A DNA stretch of 64,000 nt from Sinorhizobium medicae (lineage in GTDB: Bacteria > Pseudomonadota > Alphaproteobacteria > Rhizobiales > Rhizobiaceae), in assembly GCF_007827695.1 (NCBI RefSeq), contig NZ_VITA01000005.1, forward strand, positions 124,001 to 188,000, read 5' to 3'. Shown one piece after another: positions 17,533 to 28,643 of the stretch. The notes beneath the pieces are model-generated. The model did not search any database. It was given only the letters and a program-made list of their open reading frames with translations, and had not been told where the DNA came from. The first letter of the stretch is position 1. Every line of letters begins with the position of its first letter. The position numbers were made by a program, and so were the translations under genes.

Positions 17533-18255
17533 ATGATCGTCGAAATCGATGCCGACAGCCTCCCCGTGGACCGGGGTCCGAAGGACAGGGGCCCGAAGGG
17601 CGGGAGCGCGAAGGACGGGGACGGCAATAACCGGACCTGCATAGTGACGCGCGAAAGCGGTTCTCCTGAAGAGCTGATCCGCTTCGTTGCCGGGCCCGAC
17701 GGGGTCGTCGTCGCGGATCTGAAGCGGCAACTCCCGGGGCGCGGATGCTGGGTGAAAGCCGAGCGGCAGCTCGTGGAAAAGGCGGTGGCGAAGAAGCTCT
17801 TCGCCCGCGCCCTTCGCGCCGAAGTAAAGGCGAATGCCGGGCTCGCGGACGAAGTCGAGAGACTTCTCGCCGAACAGCTCGCGGGTATGATGAACATGGC
17901 GCGTAAGGCCGGCCAGTTCATCTCCGGCGCAACCAAGACGGAGCAGGCGGTGCGCGGACTAGCCGCGCTTGCCGTTTTTCATGCGATCGATGCGGCCGCC
18001 GATGGCGTTCGCAAGATAGATAAGGCTCGCAAGGCGATGAGTTTCGTCAGCGAGGATGAAACGGAAATACCTGCTTTCCGCCCCTTTACGGGGGCGGAAA
18101 TGGACGGACTTTTGGGAAGTAATGCCTTTATCCATGCCGCAGCGCTTGCAGGGCAGGCCGGTGAAGGTGTAGTGAAGCGCGCAATCATGCTCGAAAAGTA
18201 CCGTGGATCCGTCCCGGTCCGGGCCGAAGGCGGCGCTGGCCAGCCACAGCAATGA
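17533..18255 (+). CDS. YlxR (DUF448) RNA-binding protein fused to an L7Ae-like domain
   Basis: A 240-residue protein. A YlxR/DUF448 domain (about 35-110) has the diagnostic C-I-V-T-R-E and L-P-G-R-G-C-W-V motifs, and a YlxQ/L7Ae-like domain follows (about 115-200, with M-A-R-K-A-G-Q-F-I-S-G). In many Firmicutes these are two separate small genes between nusA and infB; the fusion is usual in alphaproteobacteria. Both are RNA-binding folds, and the role in translation or transcription is not settled. It is tightly packed with nusA, five bases apart. Confidence 0.88.
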   Translation: MIVEIDADSLPVDRGPKDRGPKGGSAKDGDGNNRTCIVTRESGSPEELIRFVAGPDGVVVADLKRQLPGRGCWVKAERQLVEKAVAKKLFARALRAEVKANAGLADEVERLLAEQLAGMMNMARKAGQFISGATKTEQAVRGLAALAVFHAIDAAADGVRKIDKARKAMSFVSEDETEIPAFRPFTGAEMDGLLGSNAFIHAAALAGQAGEGVVKRAIMLEKYRGSVPVRAEGGAGQPQQ

Positions 18256-18360
18256 AGCGCGTCACCGGCAGAGGCCGGCATAGCGAGCATTGCTTGAGAC
18301 AATTTGGAAGACAGGGTCAGGGGTTTCGTATCCGGCCCTGATCGCTAGGAACGGAACGGA

Positions 18361-21018
18361 ATGACGGACAACAAAGACGACAAGACGATCAGCGTAGCGG
18401 GCAAGAAGACGCTGACCCTGAAGCCCTCCGGGGTGACGCAGGGTACCGTGCGTCAGGATATGGGCCGCGGTCGCACCAAGGCGGTCGTGGTTGAGACCAA
18501 GAGAACGCGCAGCCCGCTGAAGCACAAGGACGAGCGCCCGATCACGCCGGTTGCCGCCGCACCTGCTGCCGCGCGTCCGGCCGAGCAGCGGCCGATGCCG
18601 CCGCAGCCCTCGGGCCGTCCGGCTCCCCAGCCGCAGCCGCATCAGCCGCGCCAGGAACAGAACCGTCCTCGCGGCGGAGTAGTCCTGAACGATCTTTCGG
18701 CAAGTGAAATGGAAGCCCGCCGTCACGCCCTGGCCGCAGCCCAGATCCGCGACGCCGAGGAGGCCAAGCGTCGCGCCGAAGAGGAAGTGCGCCGCCGTCG
18801 CGAAGAGGAAGAGCGTATCGCTCGCGAGAAGGAAGAGGCCGCGCGCCGCGCCGCCGAAGAGGCTGCGCGTCCCGCAGTGGAAGCTGAAAAGGTCGAGGAG
18901 AAGGTCGAGGCTGCGACGCCTGCCGTCGCCGAGACGCGCCCGCTATCGGAACGTCCGGCTCCCGCCGCAACGCCGCCGGCTCCGGCCGGTGTGGCGCCTC
19001 GCGGCCGCCGCGCTGGCGAAGACGAAGAGGGAGAGCGCCGCCACAGCAGTGCCGGAGCTCCCCGCGGCAAGGTCGTGCGGCCTGAGCCGGCCAAGCCCGC
19101 TCCCCGTGCAAAGGGTGACGAGGGTCGCCGCCAGGGCAAGCTGACGCTCACCGCTGCCGTCGACGAGGATGGCAGCCAGCGCGGCCGTTCGCTTTCGGCG
19201 ATGCGCCGCCGCCAGGAGAAGTTCAAGCGCAGCCAGATGCAGGAAACGCGCGAGAAGATCTCCCGTGAAGTCATCCTGCCGGAGACCATCACGATTCAGG
19301 AACTGTCGCAGCGCATGTCCGAGCGCGCGGTCGACGTCATCAAGTTCCTGATGAAGGAAGGCCAGATGATGAAGCCGGGCGATCTGATCGACGCCGATCT
19401 GGCGGAGCTCATCGCCGGCGAATTCGGTCACACGGTCAAGCGCGTTTCGGAATCGGATGTCGAGGAAGGTATCTTCAATATCTCCGACGCGGACGACGAA
19501 ATGCACGCCCGTCCGCCGATCGTGACCATCATGGGCCACGTCGACCACGGCAAGACGTCGCTGCTCGACGCGATCCGCCACGCCAACGTGGTGGCCGGCG
19601 AGGCAGGCGGCATTACGCAGCACATCGGTGCCTATCAGGTTGAGCAGAACGGTCAGAAGATCACCTTCATCGACACGCCCGGCCACGCGGCCTTCACGGC
19701 TATGCGCGCCCGCGGCGCCCAGGCCACGGATATCGCTATCCTGGTCGTTGCGGCCGACGACAGCGTGATGCCGCAGACGATTGAGTCGATCAACCATGCC
19801 AAGGCGGCCGGCGTTCCGATCATCGTGGCGATCAACAAGATAGACAAACCGTCTGCTGATCCGCAGAAGGTCCGCACCGAGCTGCTGCAACACGAGGTTT
19901 TCGTCGAATCCATGGGCGGCGAAGTTCTGGACGTCGAGGTTTCAGCGAAGAACCAGACCAATCTCGACAAGCTGCTCGAGGCGATCCTGCTGCAGTCCGA
20001 AATCCTCGACCTCAAGGCCAATCCGAACCGGACGGCCGAAGGTACGGTGGTGGAAGCCGAACTCGACCGCGGCCGCGGTGCGGTCGCGACTGTTCTCGTG
20101 CAGAAGGGTACGCTTACCCCGGGCCAGATCATCGTTGCCGGCGACCAGTGGGGCCGCGTGCGCGCACTCGTCAACGACAAGGGCGAGCATGTGAAGTCCG
20201 CCGGTCCCTCGACGCCGGTCGAGGTCCTCGGTCTTTCCGGAACGCCCGCTGCAGGCGACCGCTTCGCCGTTGTCGAGAGCGAGAGCCGGGCGCGCGAGAT
20301 TTCGGAATACCGCCAGCGGCTTGCCCGCGAGAAGGCGGTTGCCCGCCAATCCGGTTCGCGCGGCTCGCTCGAGCAAATGATGACCCAGCTTCAGACCTCC
20401 GGTGTCAAGGAGTTCCCGCTGGTCATCAAGGGCGACGTGCAGGGCTCGATCGAAGCGATTTCAGGCGCCCTGGAGAAACTCGGCACCGACGAAGTGCGCG
20501 CGCGCATCGTCCATTCCGGCGCTGGCGGGATCACCGAATCGGACGTGTCGCTTGCGGAAGCCTCGAACGCAGCCATTATCGGCTTCAACGTTCGCGCCAA
20601 CAAGCAGGCGCGGGATGCATCCGAACGCGCCGGCATCGAGATCCGCTATTACAACATCATCTACGACCTGGTGGATGACGTGAAGGCGGCGATGTCCGGG
20701 CTGCTGTCGCCCGAGCGGCGTGAGACCTTCCTCGGCAATGCCGAGATCCTGGAGGTGTTCAACATCACCAAGGTCGGCAAGGTCGCAGGTTGCCGCGTCA
20801 CCGAGGGCAAGGTCGAACGCGGCGTCGGCGTCCGTCTGGTACGCGACAACGTCGTCATCCACGAAGGCAAGCTCAAGACGCTCAAGCGCTTCAAGGACGA
20901 AGTCTCCGAGGTGCAATCCGGCCAGGAGTGCGGCATGGCCTTCGAGAATTACGAAGACATACGCGCCGGCGACACGATCGAGTGCTTCCGCGTCGAACAC
21001 GTCACGCGGACGCTCTAA
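18361..21018 (+). CDS. infB: Translation initiation factor IF-2
   Basis: An 885-residue GTPase that delivers initiator tRNA to the ribosome. A long N-terminal region (1-300) is rich in Arg/Glu/Ala/Pro coiled coil and includes an IF2_assoc-type segment. Then comes the IF2_N motif ([11 protein letters not shown]), the G domain with G1 G-H-V-D-H-G-K-T at 390-397, D-T-P-G-H and N-K-I-D, and the beta-barrel and C-terminal tRNA-binding domains ending in G-D-x-I-E-C-F. It closes the nusA operon and has a strong terminator after it. Confidence 0.97.
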   Translation: MTDNKDDKTISVAGKKTLTLKPSGVTQGTVRQDMGRGRTKAVVVETKRTRSPLKHKDERPITPVAAAPAAARPAEQRPMPPQPSGRPAPQPQPHQPRQEQNRPRGGVVLNDLSASEMEARRHALAAAQIRDAEEAKRRAEEEVRRRREEEERIAREKEEAARRAAEEAARPAVEAEKVEEKVEAATPAVAETRPLSERPAPAATPPAPAGVAPRGRRAGEDEEGERRHSSAGAPRGKVVRPEPAKPAPRAKGDEGRRQGKLTLTAAVDEDGSQRGRSLSAMRRRQEKFKRSQMQETREKISREVILPETITIQELSQRMSERAVDVIKFLMKEGQMMKPGDLIDADLAELIAGEFGHTVKRVSESDVEEGIFNISDADDEMHARPPIVTIMGHVDHGKTSLLDAIRHANVVAGEAGGITQHIGAYQVEQNGQKITFIDTPGHAAFTAMRARGAQATDIAILVVAADDSVMPQTIESINHAKAAGVPIIVAINKIDKPSADPQKVRTELLQHEVFVESMGGEVLDVEVSAKNQTNLDKLLEAILLQSEILDLKANPNRTAEGTVVEAELDRGRGAVATVLVQKGTLTPGQIIVAGDQWGRVRALVNDKGEHVKSAGPSTPVEVLGLSGTPAAGDRFAVVESESRAREISEYRQRLAREKAVARQSGSRGSLEQMMTQLQTSGVKEFPLVIKGDVQGSIEAISGALEKLGTDEVRARIVHSGAGGITESDVSLAEASNAAIIGFNVRANKQARDASERAGIEIRYYNIIYDLVDDVKAAMSGLLSPERRETFLGNAEILEVFNITKVGKVAGCRVTEGKVERGVGVRLVRDNVVIHEGKLKTLKRFKDEVSEVQSGQECGMAFENYEDIRAGDTIECFRVEHVTRTL

Positions 21019-21037
21019 ACGGTCCGGCAGGATGTTG

Positions 21038-21073
21038 GCGAGCGCCGGACCGGCTCCGGCGCTCGCTTTTTTT
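21038..21073 (+). terminator. Rho-independent terminator after infB
   Basis: Perfect 11-base arms GCGAGCGCCGG / CCGGCGCTCGC with a 7-base loop, immediately followed by seven T residues, 20 bases beyond the infB stop. Confidence 0.92.
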
Positions 21074-21145
21074 AGAGCGGGATGGAAGCGTGCGCGGTTT
21101 TCCGCCCGCATTCCGCTCAAACTCTTTAGAATCGATCACATTTCG
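21074..21145. repeat. Rhizobial palindromic repeat fragment (AGAGCGGGATG type)
   Basis: Directly after the infB terminator comes AGAGCGGGATGG ... GCGGTTTTCCGCCCGCATTCCGCTC, whose ends are imperfectly complementary. From general familiarity it matches a dispersed palindrome found at many intergenic sites in Rhizobiaceae. It is diverged and fills most of the infB-rbfA gap. Confidence 0.5.
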
Positions 21146-21190
21146 ATGGGCGCTTGATACCGCCTGGGCTGCGTGATCCAGGGTGAAACC

Positions 21191-21595
21191 ATGGCCAAAT
21201 CCACATCCTCAGCTCCTTCACAGCGCATGTTGCGCGTCGGCGAACAGGTGCGCGCCGCGATCACACAGGTGCTGCAGCGCGGCGACGTGCGCGACCCGCT
21301 TATTGAGAGCACGGTGATCTCCATTTCCGAAGTGCGCATGTCGCCCGACCTGAAGCTCGCCACCGCCTATGTGACCCCGCTTGGGGTCGCCGATCATGCG
21401 GCGGTCATCGAAGCGCTGAACAAGCACGCCAAGTTCATCCGCGGGCGGCTCGGCCCGCACCTGCGGCAGATGAAATACATGCCGGACGTCCGTTTCCGGG
21501 ACGATACCAGCTTCGAAAACTATCAGAAGATCGACTCGCTGCTACGCTCTCCGGAGGTCAGTCGCGACCTCGATCGCGACAGTGACGAAGAATAA
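21191..21595 (+). CDS. rbfA: 30S ribosome-binding factor A
   Basis: A 134-residue KH-fold protein required for late 30S maturation and cold adaptation. Conserved elements are visible: [10 protein letters not shown] at the N-terminus, the central [14 protein letters not shown], and P-D-V-R-F-R-D-D near the end. The ATG at 21191 is chosen over an upstream in-frame codon at 21173 because the family begins at this point. It is followed 11 bases later by truB. Confidence 0.95.
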   Translation: MAKSTSSAPSQRMLRVGEQVRAAITQVLQRGDVRDPLIESTVISISEVRMSPDLKLATAYVTPLGVADHAAVIEALNKHAKFIRGRLGPHLRQMKYMPDVRFRDDTSFENYQKIDSLLRSPEVSRDLDRDSDEE

Positions 21596-21606
21596 GCAAC
21601 GCAACC

Positions 21607-22539
21607 ATGTCCAGACCCCGCAAACCAAAGGGCCGCCCGATTTCAGGATGGCTAATCCTCGACAAGCCTCTCGATTTCGGTTCGACCGAGGCAGTATCCA
21701 AGATCAAATGGCTGTTCAAGGCGCAGAAGGCGGGCCATGCCGGCACCCTGGATCCGCTGGCGTCCGGAATGCTGCCCATCGCGCTCGGCGATGCAACGAA
21801 GACCGTGCCTTATGTCATGGATGGCCGCAAGATCTACGAATTCACGGTCGCCTGGGGCGAGGAACGCTCAACGGACGACCTCGAAGGGGAGGTCGTCCGC
21901 TCCTCCGCGGACCGTCCGGCGGAAGAGGCGATCCGGGCTCTGCTGCCCAAATATACCGGCGTGATCGCACAGGTGCCGCCGCAGTTTTCGGCGATCAAGA
22001 TCGGCGGCGAACGCGCCTATGATCTCGCACGAGAGGGTGAAACCGTCGACATCCCGGCGCGTGAGGTGGAAGTCTTTCGTCTTTCGCTCATCGGCTCCGC
22101 GCCAAGTCTCGCACAGTTCGAAATCGAATGCGGCAAGGGCACCTATGTCCGCTCGCTGGCCCGCGACATGGGCCGTGATCTCGGTTGCTTCGGCCATATC
22201 GCGTCGCTGCGCCGAACGTTCGTCGCTCCCTTCGGCGAGGAGGACATGGTGCCGCTCGCCGATCTCGTCGCGTTGGAGAAGATCGAGGACGAGGCGGAAC
22301 GTCTCGCCGCGCTGGACGAGCATCTGATCGATACCGGAGAGGCCTTGTCCGACCTTCCCCATATCGCCGTCAATGACGACCAGGCGCACCGGCTCCGAAT
22401 GGGCAACCCGATCATTCTGCGCGGACGCGACGCGCCACTGCCCACGCCGGAGGCCTATGCCACCGTACAAGGCAAGCTTGTGGCGATCGGCGAAATCGCC
22501 GAAGGCGAATTTCGGCCGAAGCGCGTTTTCGCAGGCTAG
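21607..22539 (+). CDS. truB: tRNA pseudouridine(55) synthase
   Basis: A 310-residue enzyme that isomerises U55 in the T-loop of tRNAs. The catalytic motif [13 protein letters not shown] places the catalytic aspartate at about residue 49. Later motifs ([15 protein letters not shown] and [13 protein letters not shown]) are intact, and a C-terminal TruB_C/PUA-like region follows. It is co-transcribed with rbfA, the standard rbfA-truB order. Confidence 0.97.
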   Translation: MSRPRKPKGRPISGWLILDKPLDFGSTEAVSKIKWLFKAQKAGHAGTLDPLASGMLPIALGDATKTVPYVMDGRKIYEFTVAWGEERSTDDLEGEVVRSSADRPAEEAIRALLPKYTGVIAQVPPQFSAIKIGGERAYDLAREGETVDIPAREVEVFRLSLIGSAPSLAQFEIECGKGTYVRSLARDMGRDLGCFGHIASLRRTFVAPFGEEDMVPLADLVALEKIEDEAERLAALDEHLIDTGEALSDLPHIAVNDDQAHRLRMGNPIILRGRDAPLPTPEAYATVQGKLVAIGEIAEGEFRPKRVFAG

Positions 22540-22683
22540 CAGCGTATAACCGTTGTGCGTTGAAGCCCATCTTGTCATTCTGCCCCGCAAGCCGCGCGCG
22601 GGAAAAAGATTCGGGCGGCAGGCTTGAGGCACACGGCATGCCGCTTCGATGGAAGCGGCAGAGATGGGCAAGAGGCGGTACCT

Positions 22684-24402
22684 ATGGTTGAAGCGTCAGA
22701 GAAGAGCCGGGAAGATGCTTCGTCCGGCAGCCTGCAGGCTGCCGCCGGTTTTGTCCGCGACTATCTTCGCCGACCGTTCAGCTTTTATCTGATCTCGCTG
22801 CTGCTCATTGCCATCATACCGCCCTTCATTTTTTCCTTTGTGATCCTGCAGCGCAATTTGGACGCGCAGAGAGAGGAGGTCACCTCTCTGCTGCGAGCCT
22901 CGACCGGATCGGTCACACGGATCGTCGAGCGTGAAGTCGACGGCATGCTGACGACGCTCCGGGTGCTGGCGAAATCCGGCGCGGTGGATCTCGCCGATAT
23001 GCAAGGACTATACGAGCGGGCGTCGGTCGCGTTGGCGGACACCGATTCCCACCTGATCATCGTCGACAGCAAGCACGATCTCCTTCTGAGTACCCGCGTT
23101 GCCTTCGGCACGCCGCTGGGGCGTGCGTCGGATCCGGAAGTCGAGCTCGCCTTGCAAAGTACGGCCCCGCTCGTTTCGGGCGTATTCCCCGCCGAAATGG
23201 GAAAGGGCTGGGTGTTCACGGTCTATCTTCCGGTGACGACGCCTGACGGAAAAAAATATCTGCTGGGGCTGAGGCAGGACGCCGAGCGAATGACGAGGGC
23301 CGTCAATCGCGATACGCTCTCGCCGGGGTGGAATGCCGCGCTCGTCGACGGCAAGGGCAGGGTGATCGTTTCCTCGGACGCGGCGGTGAAATCCGGCGAT
23401 CCGTTCTTCCTCGATGAATTGCCGTTGATCAGCATCGGTGTCAGCAATATCAGCGCCCGCGGCGTCGACTATCGCGTCGCGTCGGAGTTTTCAGTGGTGA
23501 CCGGCTGGCGCATCGTCGCCTGGGCACCGAGTGAGATCGTCGATCAGCCGATGCTCTGGTCGTTCGTCTGGCTCTCCTTCGGTGGGATCATCTTTGCAAG
23601 CATCGCGGTCGCCGGTTCTTTGACCATTGCGCGGCTGCTAACACAGGGCGTCCGCTTACTGGCAATGGATGCCCGGCGGCTGGGCGCGGGCGAGCCCGTC
23701 GAACCGCGCCGTTACGTGATCACCGAAGTCGAAGCGGTGTCCACCGCCCTCGCAAGCGCTGCGACCGCCCGCACCAAAGCCGAAAGTGAAATCCGTCTCC
23801 TGATGCGGGAGGTTGCGCATCGGGCGAAGAATCAGCTCACCGTCATCCAGTCCATGCTGGCGCAGTCGGCCAACTCGGCGGAGGATCCTTCGGATTTCGT
23901 GGAGGCGTTCAGAAAGCGTCTTGCCGGCCTTGCACGCTCGACCGACCTTATGGTGGCGAATGCGGCCAACGGAGTGGATTTCAGCGAGCTCGTGCGCAAC
24001 CAGCTTCAGCCGTTCATGCCGGCCGAATCCGATCGTGTCGTGCTCAGCGGACCCGTCCTGCGGCTGGACTCGCAGATGGCGCAGACCCTCGGTATGGCGC
24101 TGCATGAACTGGCCACCAATGCCATCAAGCATGGAGCGCTCGCCAACCAGACCGGCATGATCAGGATTGCCTGGACGGTGTCGGACGGGGCGATCGAAAT
24201 CAGCTGGCGCGAGAGCGGCGCCGATATTGTCGCGCCTTCAGGGCAAAAGTCTCGCAGGGGGTTCGGTACGGTCGTGCTGGAGCGCATGCTCGGCATGGCG
24301 CTGCGTGCCGAGCTCGAACGGACCATGCATGCCGATGGCATCGAATGGCGGATACGCATTCCCCGCGACGAGGATGCCGCCGCGCGTGAGGCAGACAGTT
24401 GA
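22684..24402 (+). CDS. Membrane sensor histidine kinase, HWE type
   Basis: A 572-residue protein with membrane helices at about 33-55 and 290-318 enclosing a periplasmic sensor domain of roughly 230 residues (dCache-like by size and pattern). After a HAMP-like linker, the phosphoacceptor lies in M-R-E-V-A-H-R-A-K-N-Q-L (His379). The ATPase region has H-E-L-A-T-N-A-I-K-H-G-A and the I-S-W-R-E segment; the W-x-E motif together with the H box defines HWE kinases, abundant in Rhizobiales. No response regulator gene is adjacent, so it is an orphan kinase whose partner and signal are unknown. It sits between truB and rpsO, 144 bases after truB. Confidence 0.9.
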   Translation: MVEASEKSREDASSGSLQAAAGFVRDYLRRPFSFYLISLLLIAIIPPFIFSFVILQRNLDAQREEVTSLLRASTGSVTRIVEREVDGMLTTLRVLAKSGAVDLADMQGLYERASVALADTDSHLIIVDSKHDLLLSTRVAFGTPLGRASDPEVELALQSTAPLVSGVFPAEMGKGWVFTVYLPVTTPDGKKYLLGLRQDAERMTRAVNRDTLSPGWNAALVDGKGRVIVSSDAAVKSGDPFFLDELPLISIGVSNISARGVDYRVASEFSVVTGWRIVAWAPSEIVDQPMLWSFVWLSFGGIIFASIAVAGSLTIARLLTQGVRLLAMDARRLGAGEPVEPRRYVITEVEAVSTALASAATARTKAESEIRLLMREVAHRAKNQLTVIQSMLAQSANSAEDPSDFVEAFRKRLAGLARSTDLMVANAANGVDFSELVRNQLQPFMPAESDRVVLSGPVLRLDSQMAQTLGMALHELATNAIKHGALANQTGMIRIAWTVSDGAIEISWRESGADIVAPSGQKSRRGFGTVVLERMLGMALRAELERTMHADGIEWRIRIPRDEDAAAREADS

Positions 24403-24641
24403 GGGGCAGTTCGCCGCCTGGAAAACCACCTGAAATGGCGCCGTGGCATCCGCCCGCAATCGAAAGTCACGTCAGGCCGGGGGCGGCCCCGCTCACGCGG
24501 TTTCATGACCCTTTCCTTTTGGAACGGTTTCGGTTATAGGCACGCCAGCGAGAGGCGCGGCCTCTTCGTGCGAACGGCCGCAGCTGGACGACATCCCGGC
24601 TGCCGGCGACCCTCAAATCCTCGGAACGAAAGGATCAACCG

Positions 24642-24911
24642 ATGTCGGTAACTGCAGAGCGCAAAGCGCAGATCATCAAGGAATTCGCAACCGCCGAAGG
24701 CGACACCGGTTCGCCGGAAGTCCAGGTTGCAATCCTGACGGAACGGATCAACAACCTGACCGAACACTTCAAGGACCACAAGAAGGACAACCATTCCCGA
24801 CGTGGCCTTCTCGCGCTGGTTTCCAGCCGCCGCTCGCTCCTCGACTATCTGAAGAAGAAGGACGAGGCGCGCTACACAAAGCTGATCGGTGCCCTGGGCA
24901 TCCGTCGCTAA
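24642..24911 (+). CDS. rpsO: 30S ribosomal protein S15
   Basis: An 89-residue primary 16S rRNA-binding protein of the small-subunit platform. The full family pattern is visible: the N-terminal helix, [28 protein letters not shown] and R-S-L-L-D-Y-L-K-K. An AAGGATCAACCG ribosome-binding site precedes the ATG. It lies upstream of pnp as in most bacteria. The 240-bp gap before it carries the promoter region; I see no further gene there. Confidence 0.97.
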   Translation: MSVTAERKAQIIKEFATAEGDTGSPEVQVAILTERINNLTEHFKDHKKDNHSRRGLLALVSSRRSLLDYLKKKDEARYTKLIGALGIRR

Positions 24912-24921
24912 TCGACTGGTC

Positions 24922-24957
24922 CCGGCGGGTTGTCTCGGCAACCCGCCGGCTTTTTTT
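24922..24957 (+). terminator. Rho-independent terminator after rpsO
   Basis: Perfect 11-base arms CCGGCGGGTTG / CAACCCGCCGG with a 6-base loop, followed by a run of T residues to 24957, eleven bases past the rpsO stop. It would separate most rpsO transcripts from pnp. Confidence 0.92.
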
Positions 24958-25285
24958 CTGTGGCCCGTGCGCTCTTCAATTCGCGCAAGGGGCTAATGTA
25001 CAGGGCGCTATCTAGCGCTGCGCGTCTTATCGGACGCGCAACCGTCCAGCGGACCGGATGGGCCGGGATCGCGGATCAACCAAAGGCCCGTCATGGGGCA
25101 GGATTGCAGGATGCTTCGGCGCCTGCTTGCCGAAGCGGCTGCTGCACGCAGCGCGGCAAAGCGGTATGCGGCCGGTTTTCTTTGAAGCCTCCCGTTGTCT
25201 TGCCCGTGATGCGCCACCAGGCGGCTTGAGATCGCCCGCGCTTTTATCGAGCCGCGGAGGGTCTGTCGCACACGAAGGACAGAAC
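24958..25285 (+). other. Long pnp leader region
   Basis: These 328 bp have no convincing gene. They contain a short palindrome of the rhizobial GCGCGTCTTATCGGACGCGC type (25018-25039) and several potential hairpins, for example around GCTTCGGCGCCTGCTTGCCGAAGC (25113-25136). In E. coli the pnp leader folds into an RNase III site through which PNPase represses itself. A similar role here is possible but not shown. Confidence 0.45.
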
Positions 25286-27430
25286 ATGTTCGAGACTCAC
25301 AAGGTAGAAATCGAATGGGCTGGGCGTCCGCTCAAGCTCGAAACCGGAAAGATCGCGCGTCAGGCCGATGGTGCCGTTCTCGCGACCTACGGCGAAACCG
25401 TCGTGCTCGCCACGGTCGTTTCGGCCAAGGCACCGAAGCCCGGCCAGGATTTCTTCCCGCTCACCGTCAACTACCAGGAAAAGACCTACGCTGCCGGCAA
25501 GATTCCGGGCGGCTATTTCAAGCGCGAGGGCCGTCCCAGCGAAAACGAAACGCTGGTGTCCCGCCTGATCGACCGTCCGATCCGCCCGCTCTTCCCCGAA
25601 GGCTACAAGAATGACACCCAGGTCATCATCACGGTCATGCAGCATGATCTTGAGAACAACCCGGACGTCGTCGCCATGGTTGCAGCTTCTGCTGCGTTGA
25701 CGCTTTCCGGCGTTCCCTTCATGGGCCCGGTCGGTGGTGCCCGCGTCGGCTACATCAACGGCGAATACGTCCTCAACCCGCATCTCGACGAAATGGACGA
25801 GTCGACGCTCGACCTCGTCGTCGCCGGCACACAGGACGCCGTATTGATGGTTGAATCCGAGGCCAAGGAGCTTTCGGAGGAGATCATGCTCGGCGCCGTC
25901 GTCTTCGGCCAGAAGGGCTTCCAGCCGGTCATCGACGCAGTCATCAGGCTTGCCGAAGTCGCCGCCAAGGAGCCGCGCGAGTTCGAGCCGGACGACCATT
26001 CCGCTCTCGAAAACGCCATGCTTTCGATCGCCGAAGAGGACCTGCGCAAGGCCTACAAGATCACCGAGAAGGCGCAGCGTTATGCAGCCGTCGACGCGGT
26101 CAAGGCCAAGGTGAAGGAGCACTTCCTTCCGGAAGGCGTCGAGAACCCGGCTCATACGGCGGAAGAGATCGCCTCGGTCTTCAAGCACCTGCAGGCCAAG
26201 ATCGTTCGCTGGAACATCCTCGACACCAAGAGCCGCATCGACGGCCGCGATCTCGTCACGGTTCGTCCGATCGTTGCCGAAGTCGGCCTCCTGCCGCGTA
26301 CGCACGGTTCGGCGCTCTTCACCCGCGGCGAGACTCAGGCGATCGTTGTCGCGACGCTCGGCACCGGAGAAGACGAGCAGTACGTCGATTCCTTGACAGG
26401 CATGTACAAGGAAAACTTCATGCTGCACTACAACTTCCCGCCCTACTCGGTCGGCGAAACGGGCCGCATGGGTTCCCCGGGTCGCCGCGAGATCGGCCAC
26501 GGCAAGCTTGCCTGGCGGGCAATCCATCCGATGCTGCCGACGGCGGAACAGTTCCCCTATACGCTGCGGGTCGTTTCGGAAATCACCGAATCCAACGGCT
26601 CGTCCTCGATGGCGACCGTCTGCGGCACATCTCTCGCGCTGATGGATGCCGGCGTTCCGCTGGCCAAGCCCGTTGCCGGCATCGCCATGGGCCTGATCAA
26701 GGAGGACGACCGCTTCGCAGTCCTCTCCGACATTCTCGGTGACGAGGATCATCTCGGCGACATGGACTTCAAGGTCGCAGGCACCGAAGCCGGCGTTACC
26801 TCGTTGCAGATGGACATCAAGATTGCCGGCATCACCGAAGAGATCATGAAGGTCGCGCTCGACCAGGCGAAGCACGGTCGCGTTCACATTCTCGGCGAAA
26901 TGGCCAAGGCGATCTCCGAGAGCCGTGGGCAGCTCGGCGAGTTCGCGCCGCGCATCGAAGTGATGAACATTCCGGTCGACAAGATCCGCGAAGTCATCGG
27001 CTCGGGCGGCAAGGTCATCCGCGAAATCGTCGAGAAGACCGGTGCCAAGATCAATATCGACGACGACGGCACGGTTAAGATCGCGTCGGCTTCCGGCAAG
27101 GAGATCGAGGCAGCCCGCAAGTGGATCCACTCGATCGTCGCCGAACCGGAAGTCGGCCAGGTCTATGAAGGCACCGTCGTCAAGACGGCCGATTTCGGCG
27201 CCTTCGTGAACTTCTTCGGTGCACGCGATGGCCTCGTCCACATCTCTCAGCTCGCTTCCGAGCGCGTTGCCAAGACCACGGACGTCGTCAAGGAAGGCGA
27301 CAAGGTCTGGGTCAAGCTGATGGGCTTCGACGAGCGCGGCAAAGTGCGCCTTTCCATGAAGGTCGTCGACCAGGCGACCGGCAAGGAGATCGCTGCCGAG
27401 AAGAAGGACGGCGGCGAAGCCGCCGAATAA
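25286..27430 (+). CDS. pnp: Polyribonucleotide nucleotidyltransferase (PNPase)
   Basis: A 714-residue trimeric 3'-5' phosphorolytic RNA exonuclease of the degradosome. It has two RNase PH-like core domains (about 5-225 and 310-540), with the active-site region [12 protein letters not shown] and [15 protein letters not shown] in the second. A KH domain follows (about 553-612, [12 protein letters not shown]), then an S1 domain (about 622-690, F-G-A-F-V-N-F). The ATG at 25286 starts the conserved N-terminus; an in-frame extension to 25058 lies in the leader. Confidence 0.97.
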   Translation: MFETHKVEIEWAGRPLKLETGKIARQADGAVLATYGETVVLATVVSAKAPKPGQDFFPLTVNYQEKTYAAGKIPGGYFKREGRPSENETLVSRLIDRPIRPLFPEGYKNDTQVIITVMQHDLENNPDVVAMVAASAALTLSGVPFMGPVGGARVGYINGEYVLNPHLDEMDESTLDLVVAGTQDAVLMVESEAKELSEEIMLGAVVFGQKGFQPVIDAVIRLAEVAAKEPREFEPDDHSALENAMLSIAEEDLRKAYKITEKAQRYAAVDAVKAKVKEHFLPEGVENPAHTAEEIASVFKHLQAKIVRWNILDTKSRIDGRDLVTVRPIVAEVGLLPRTHGSALFTRGETQAIVVATLGTGEDEQYVDSLTGMYKENFMLHYNFPPYSVGETGRMGSPGRREIGHGKLAWRAIHPMLPTAEQFPYTLRVVSEITESNGSSSMATVCGTSLALMDAGVPLAKPVAGIAMGLIKEDDRFAVLSDILGDEDHLGDMDFKVAGTEAGVTSLQMDIKIAGITEEIMKVALDQAKHGRVHILGEMAKAISESRGQLGEFAPRIEVMNIPVDKIREVIGSGGKVIREIVEKTGAKINIDDDGTVKIASASGKEIEAARKWIHSIVAEPEVGQVYEGTVVKTADFGAFVNFFGARDGLVHISQLASERVAKTTDVVKEGDKVWVKLMGFDERGKVRLSMKVVDQATGKEIAAEKKDGGEAAE

Positions 27431-27452
27431 ACCGGCCTCGGCTGAAACATTC

Positions 27453-27487
27453 AGGGCGCGGAGCGGATCGCTTCGCGCCCTTTCTTG
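27453..27487 (+). terminator. Rho-independent terminator after pnp
   Basis: A hairpin with AGGGCGCG / CGCGCCCT outer arms and an inner AGCG/CGCT pairing, followed by TTTCTTG, 22 bases past the pnp stop. Confidence 0.8.
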
Positions 27488-27626
27488 TGACGATTGGATC
27501 GTCCCAGCATCGAAACAATGAAACGACGTATTTTCCGGGAGAAGCCGTTTCACATATTCTGGAAGTGCTCGAAATGCGGCCCCCTCGCCGCGTTCCGAGA
27601 GGTTAACCAAGAACGGAATTGAACCT

Positions 27627-28643
27627 ATGAGCCGCGACGCGCTGAAAACACTGTTCCATCCCTTCGCCACCGGGGTCATCGATCCGCCGGGAGAGGGCGA
27701 GCGGGTGCTCTTCCTCGGCGCCGAGGCTGGCTACCGGTTGCCGGAAGGCTTCGCTGCGGAAGTCTCTGCTGTACAGCCTCTCAGACCCCTTTACCGGGCG
27801 CTTACGGCAGCTCGCGTCGATGTGGTGCCGGTTGCGGACGGGGATGGCTACGACGCTGCGCTCGTTCTCAGCGGCAAGCACAAGGGCGAGAATGAAGACC
27901 GGATCGCGGAGGCGCTGAAGCGCACCCGCGCCGGTGCGCTGATCGTGGTTGCGGGCGGCAAGGAGGACGGCATTCAGTCGCTGCGAAAGAGGATCGACAA
28001 GTTCGGTTGGGACGGCGACGCAATGCCGAAGTATCACGGCGTCGTCTTCTGGTTCACCCGGCCGGAAAGCGCCGCCGAAGCCATCTCTGCGCTCGCCAAG
28101 GTTCCGGTGCGCGTCGATGGACTGTTCGAGGCTGCCCCCGGCATGTTCTCGCATGATCGCGTCGATGCGGGCTCGGAACTGCTCGCGTCGCGCCTGCCGC
28201 GCGACTTCACCGGTCATGCGGCGGATTTCGGTGCCGGCTGGGGATATCTGTCCGTCAGGCTCGCTGAGGCTTCGCCAACCCTCAAGGGCATCGATCTGTT
28301 CGAGGCGGATTTCGAAGCACTGGAAGCGGCACGCGCGAATATGGCGGCGAACGCGCCTTCGACACCGGCCCGATTCTATTGGCACGACCTGTCAACGGAA
28401 GACACGCGCGACAAATACGACCTTATCGTCATGAACCCGCCCTTTCATGAAGGCCATGCCGCCGAGCCGGCGCTCGGTGCGGCTATGATCAAGGCAGCCG
28501 CCAAGGCACTGAAGCATGGCGGCCGACTGATGCTCGTCGCCAATCGCGGGCTTCCCTATGAGCCGGTTCTGGCGGAAAATTTCAAGGAGATGGGCGAGAC
28601 CTGCCGTAACGCGCGCTTCAAGGTGCTCTGGGCGAAAAGGTAA
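27627..28643 (+). CDS. RsmC-like class I methyltransferase (16S rRNA guanine-N2 type)
   Basis: A 338-residue protein with the two-domain RsmC/RlmG plan: a degenerate N-terminal methyltransferase-like domain (1-165) and a functional C-terminal one. The SAM-binding motif A-D-F-G-A-G-W-G-Y-L lies near 203-212 and the catalytic N-P-P-F-H-E-G near 271-277, the N-x-x-F/Y signature of base N-methyltransferases. The likely target is G1207 of 16S rRNA or an equivalent base, inferred from the family. It stands alone between the pnp terminator and the fabI end. Confidence 0.85.
   Translation: MSRDALKTLFHPFATGVIDPPGEGERVLFLGAEAGYRLPEGFAAEVSAVQPLRPLYRALTAARVDVVPVADGDGYDAALVLSGKHKGENEDRIAEALKRTRAGALIVVAGGKEDGIQSLRKRIDKFGWDGDAMPKYHGVVFWFTRPESAAEAISALAKVPVRVDGLFEAAPGMFSHDRVDAGSELLASRLPRDFTGHAADFGAGWGYLSVRLAEASPTLKGIDLFEADFEALEAARANMAANAPSTPARFYWHDLSTEDTRDKYDLIVMNPPFHEGHAAEPALGAAMIKAAAKALKHGGRLMLVANRGLPYEPVLAENFKEMGETCRNARFKVLWAKR

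Noticed and set aside
18700-18930. Arg/Glu-rich repeats in infB as a separate repeat element
   Set aside because: These encode the normal coiled-coil N-terminal region of IF-2.
21118-21145. TTTAGAATCGATCA as a second Irr box upstream of rbfA
   Set aside because: Only the left half matches; no inverted right arm, and it belongs to a diverged intergenic repeat.
25244-27679. 811-codon open frame antisense to pnp
   Set aside because: High-GC codon usage in pnp leaves the opposite strand open; the translation has no family motif and lacks start signals, while pnp is certain.
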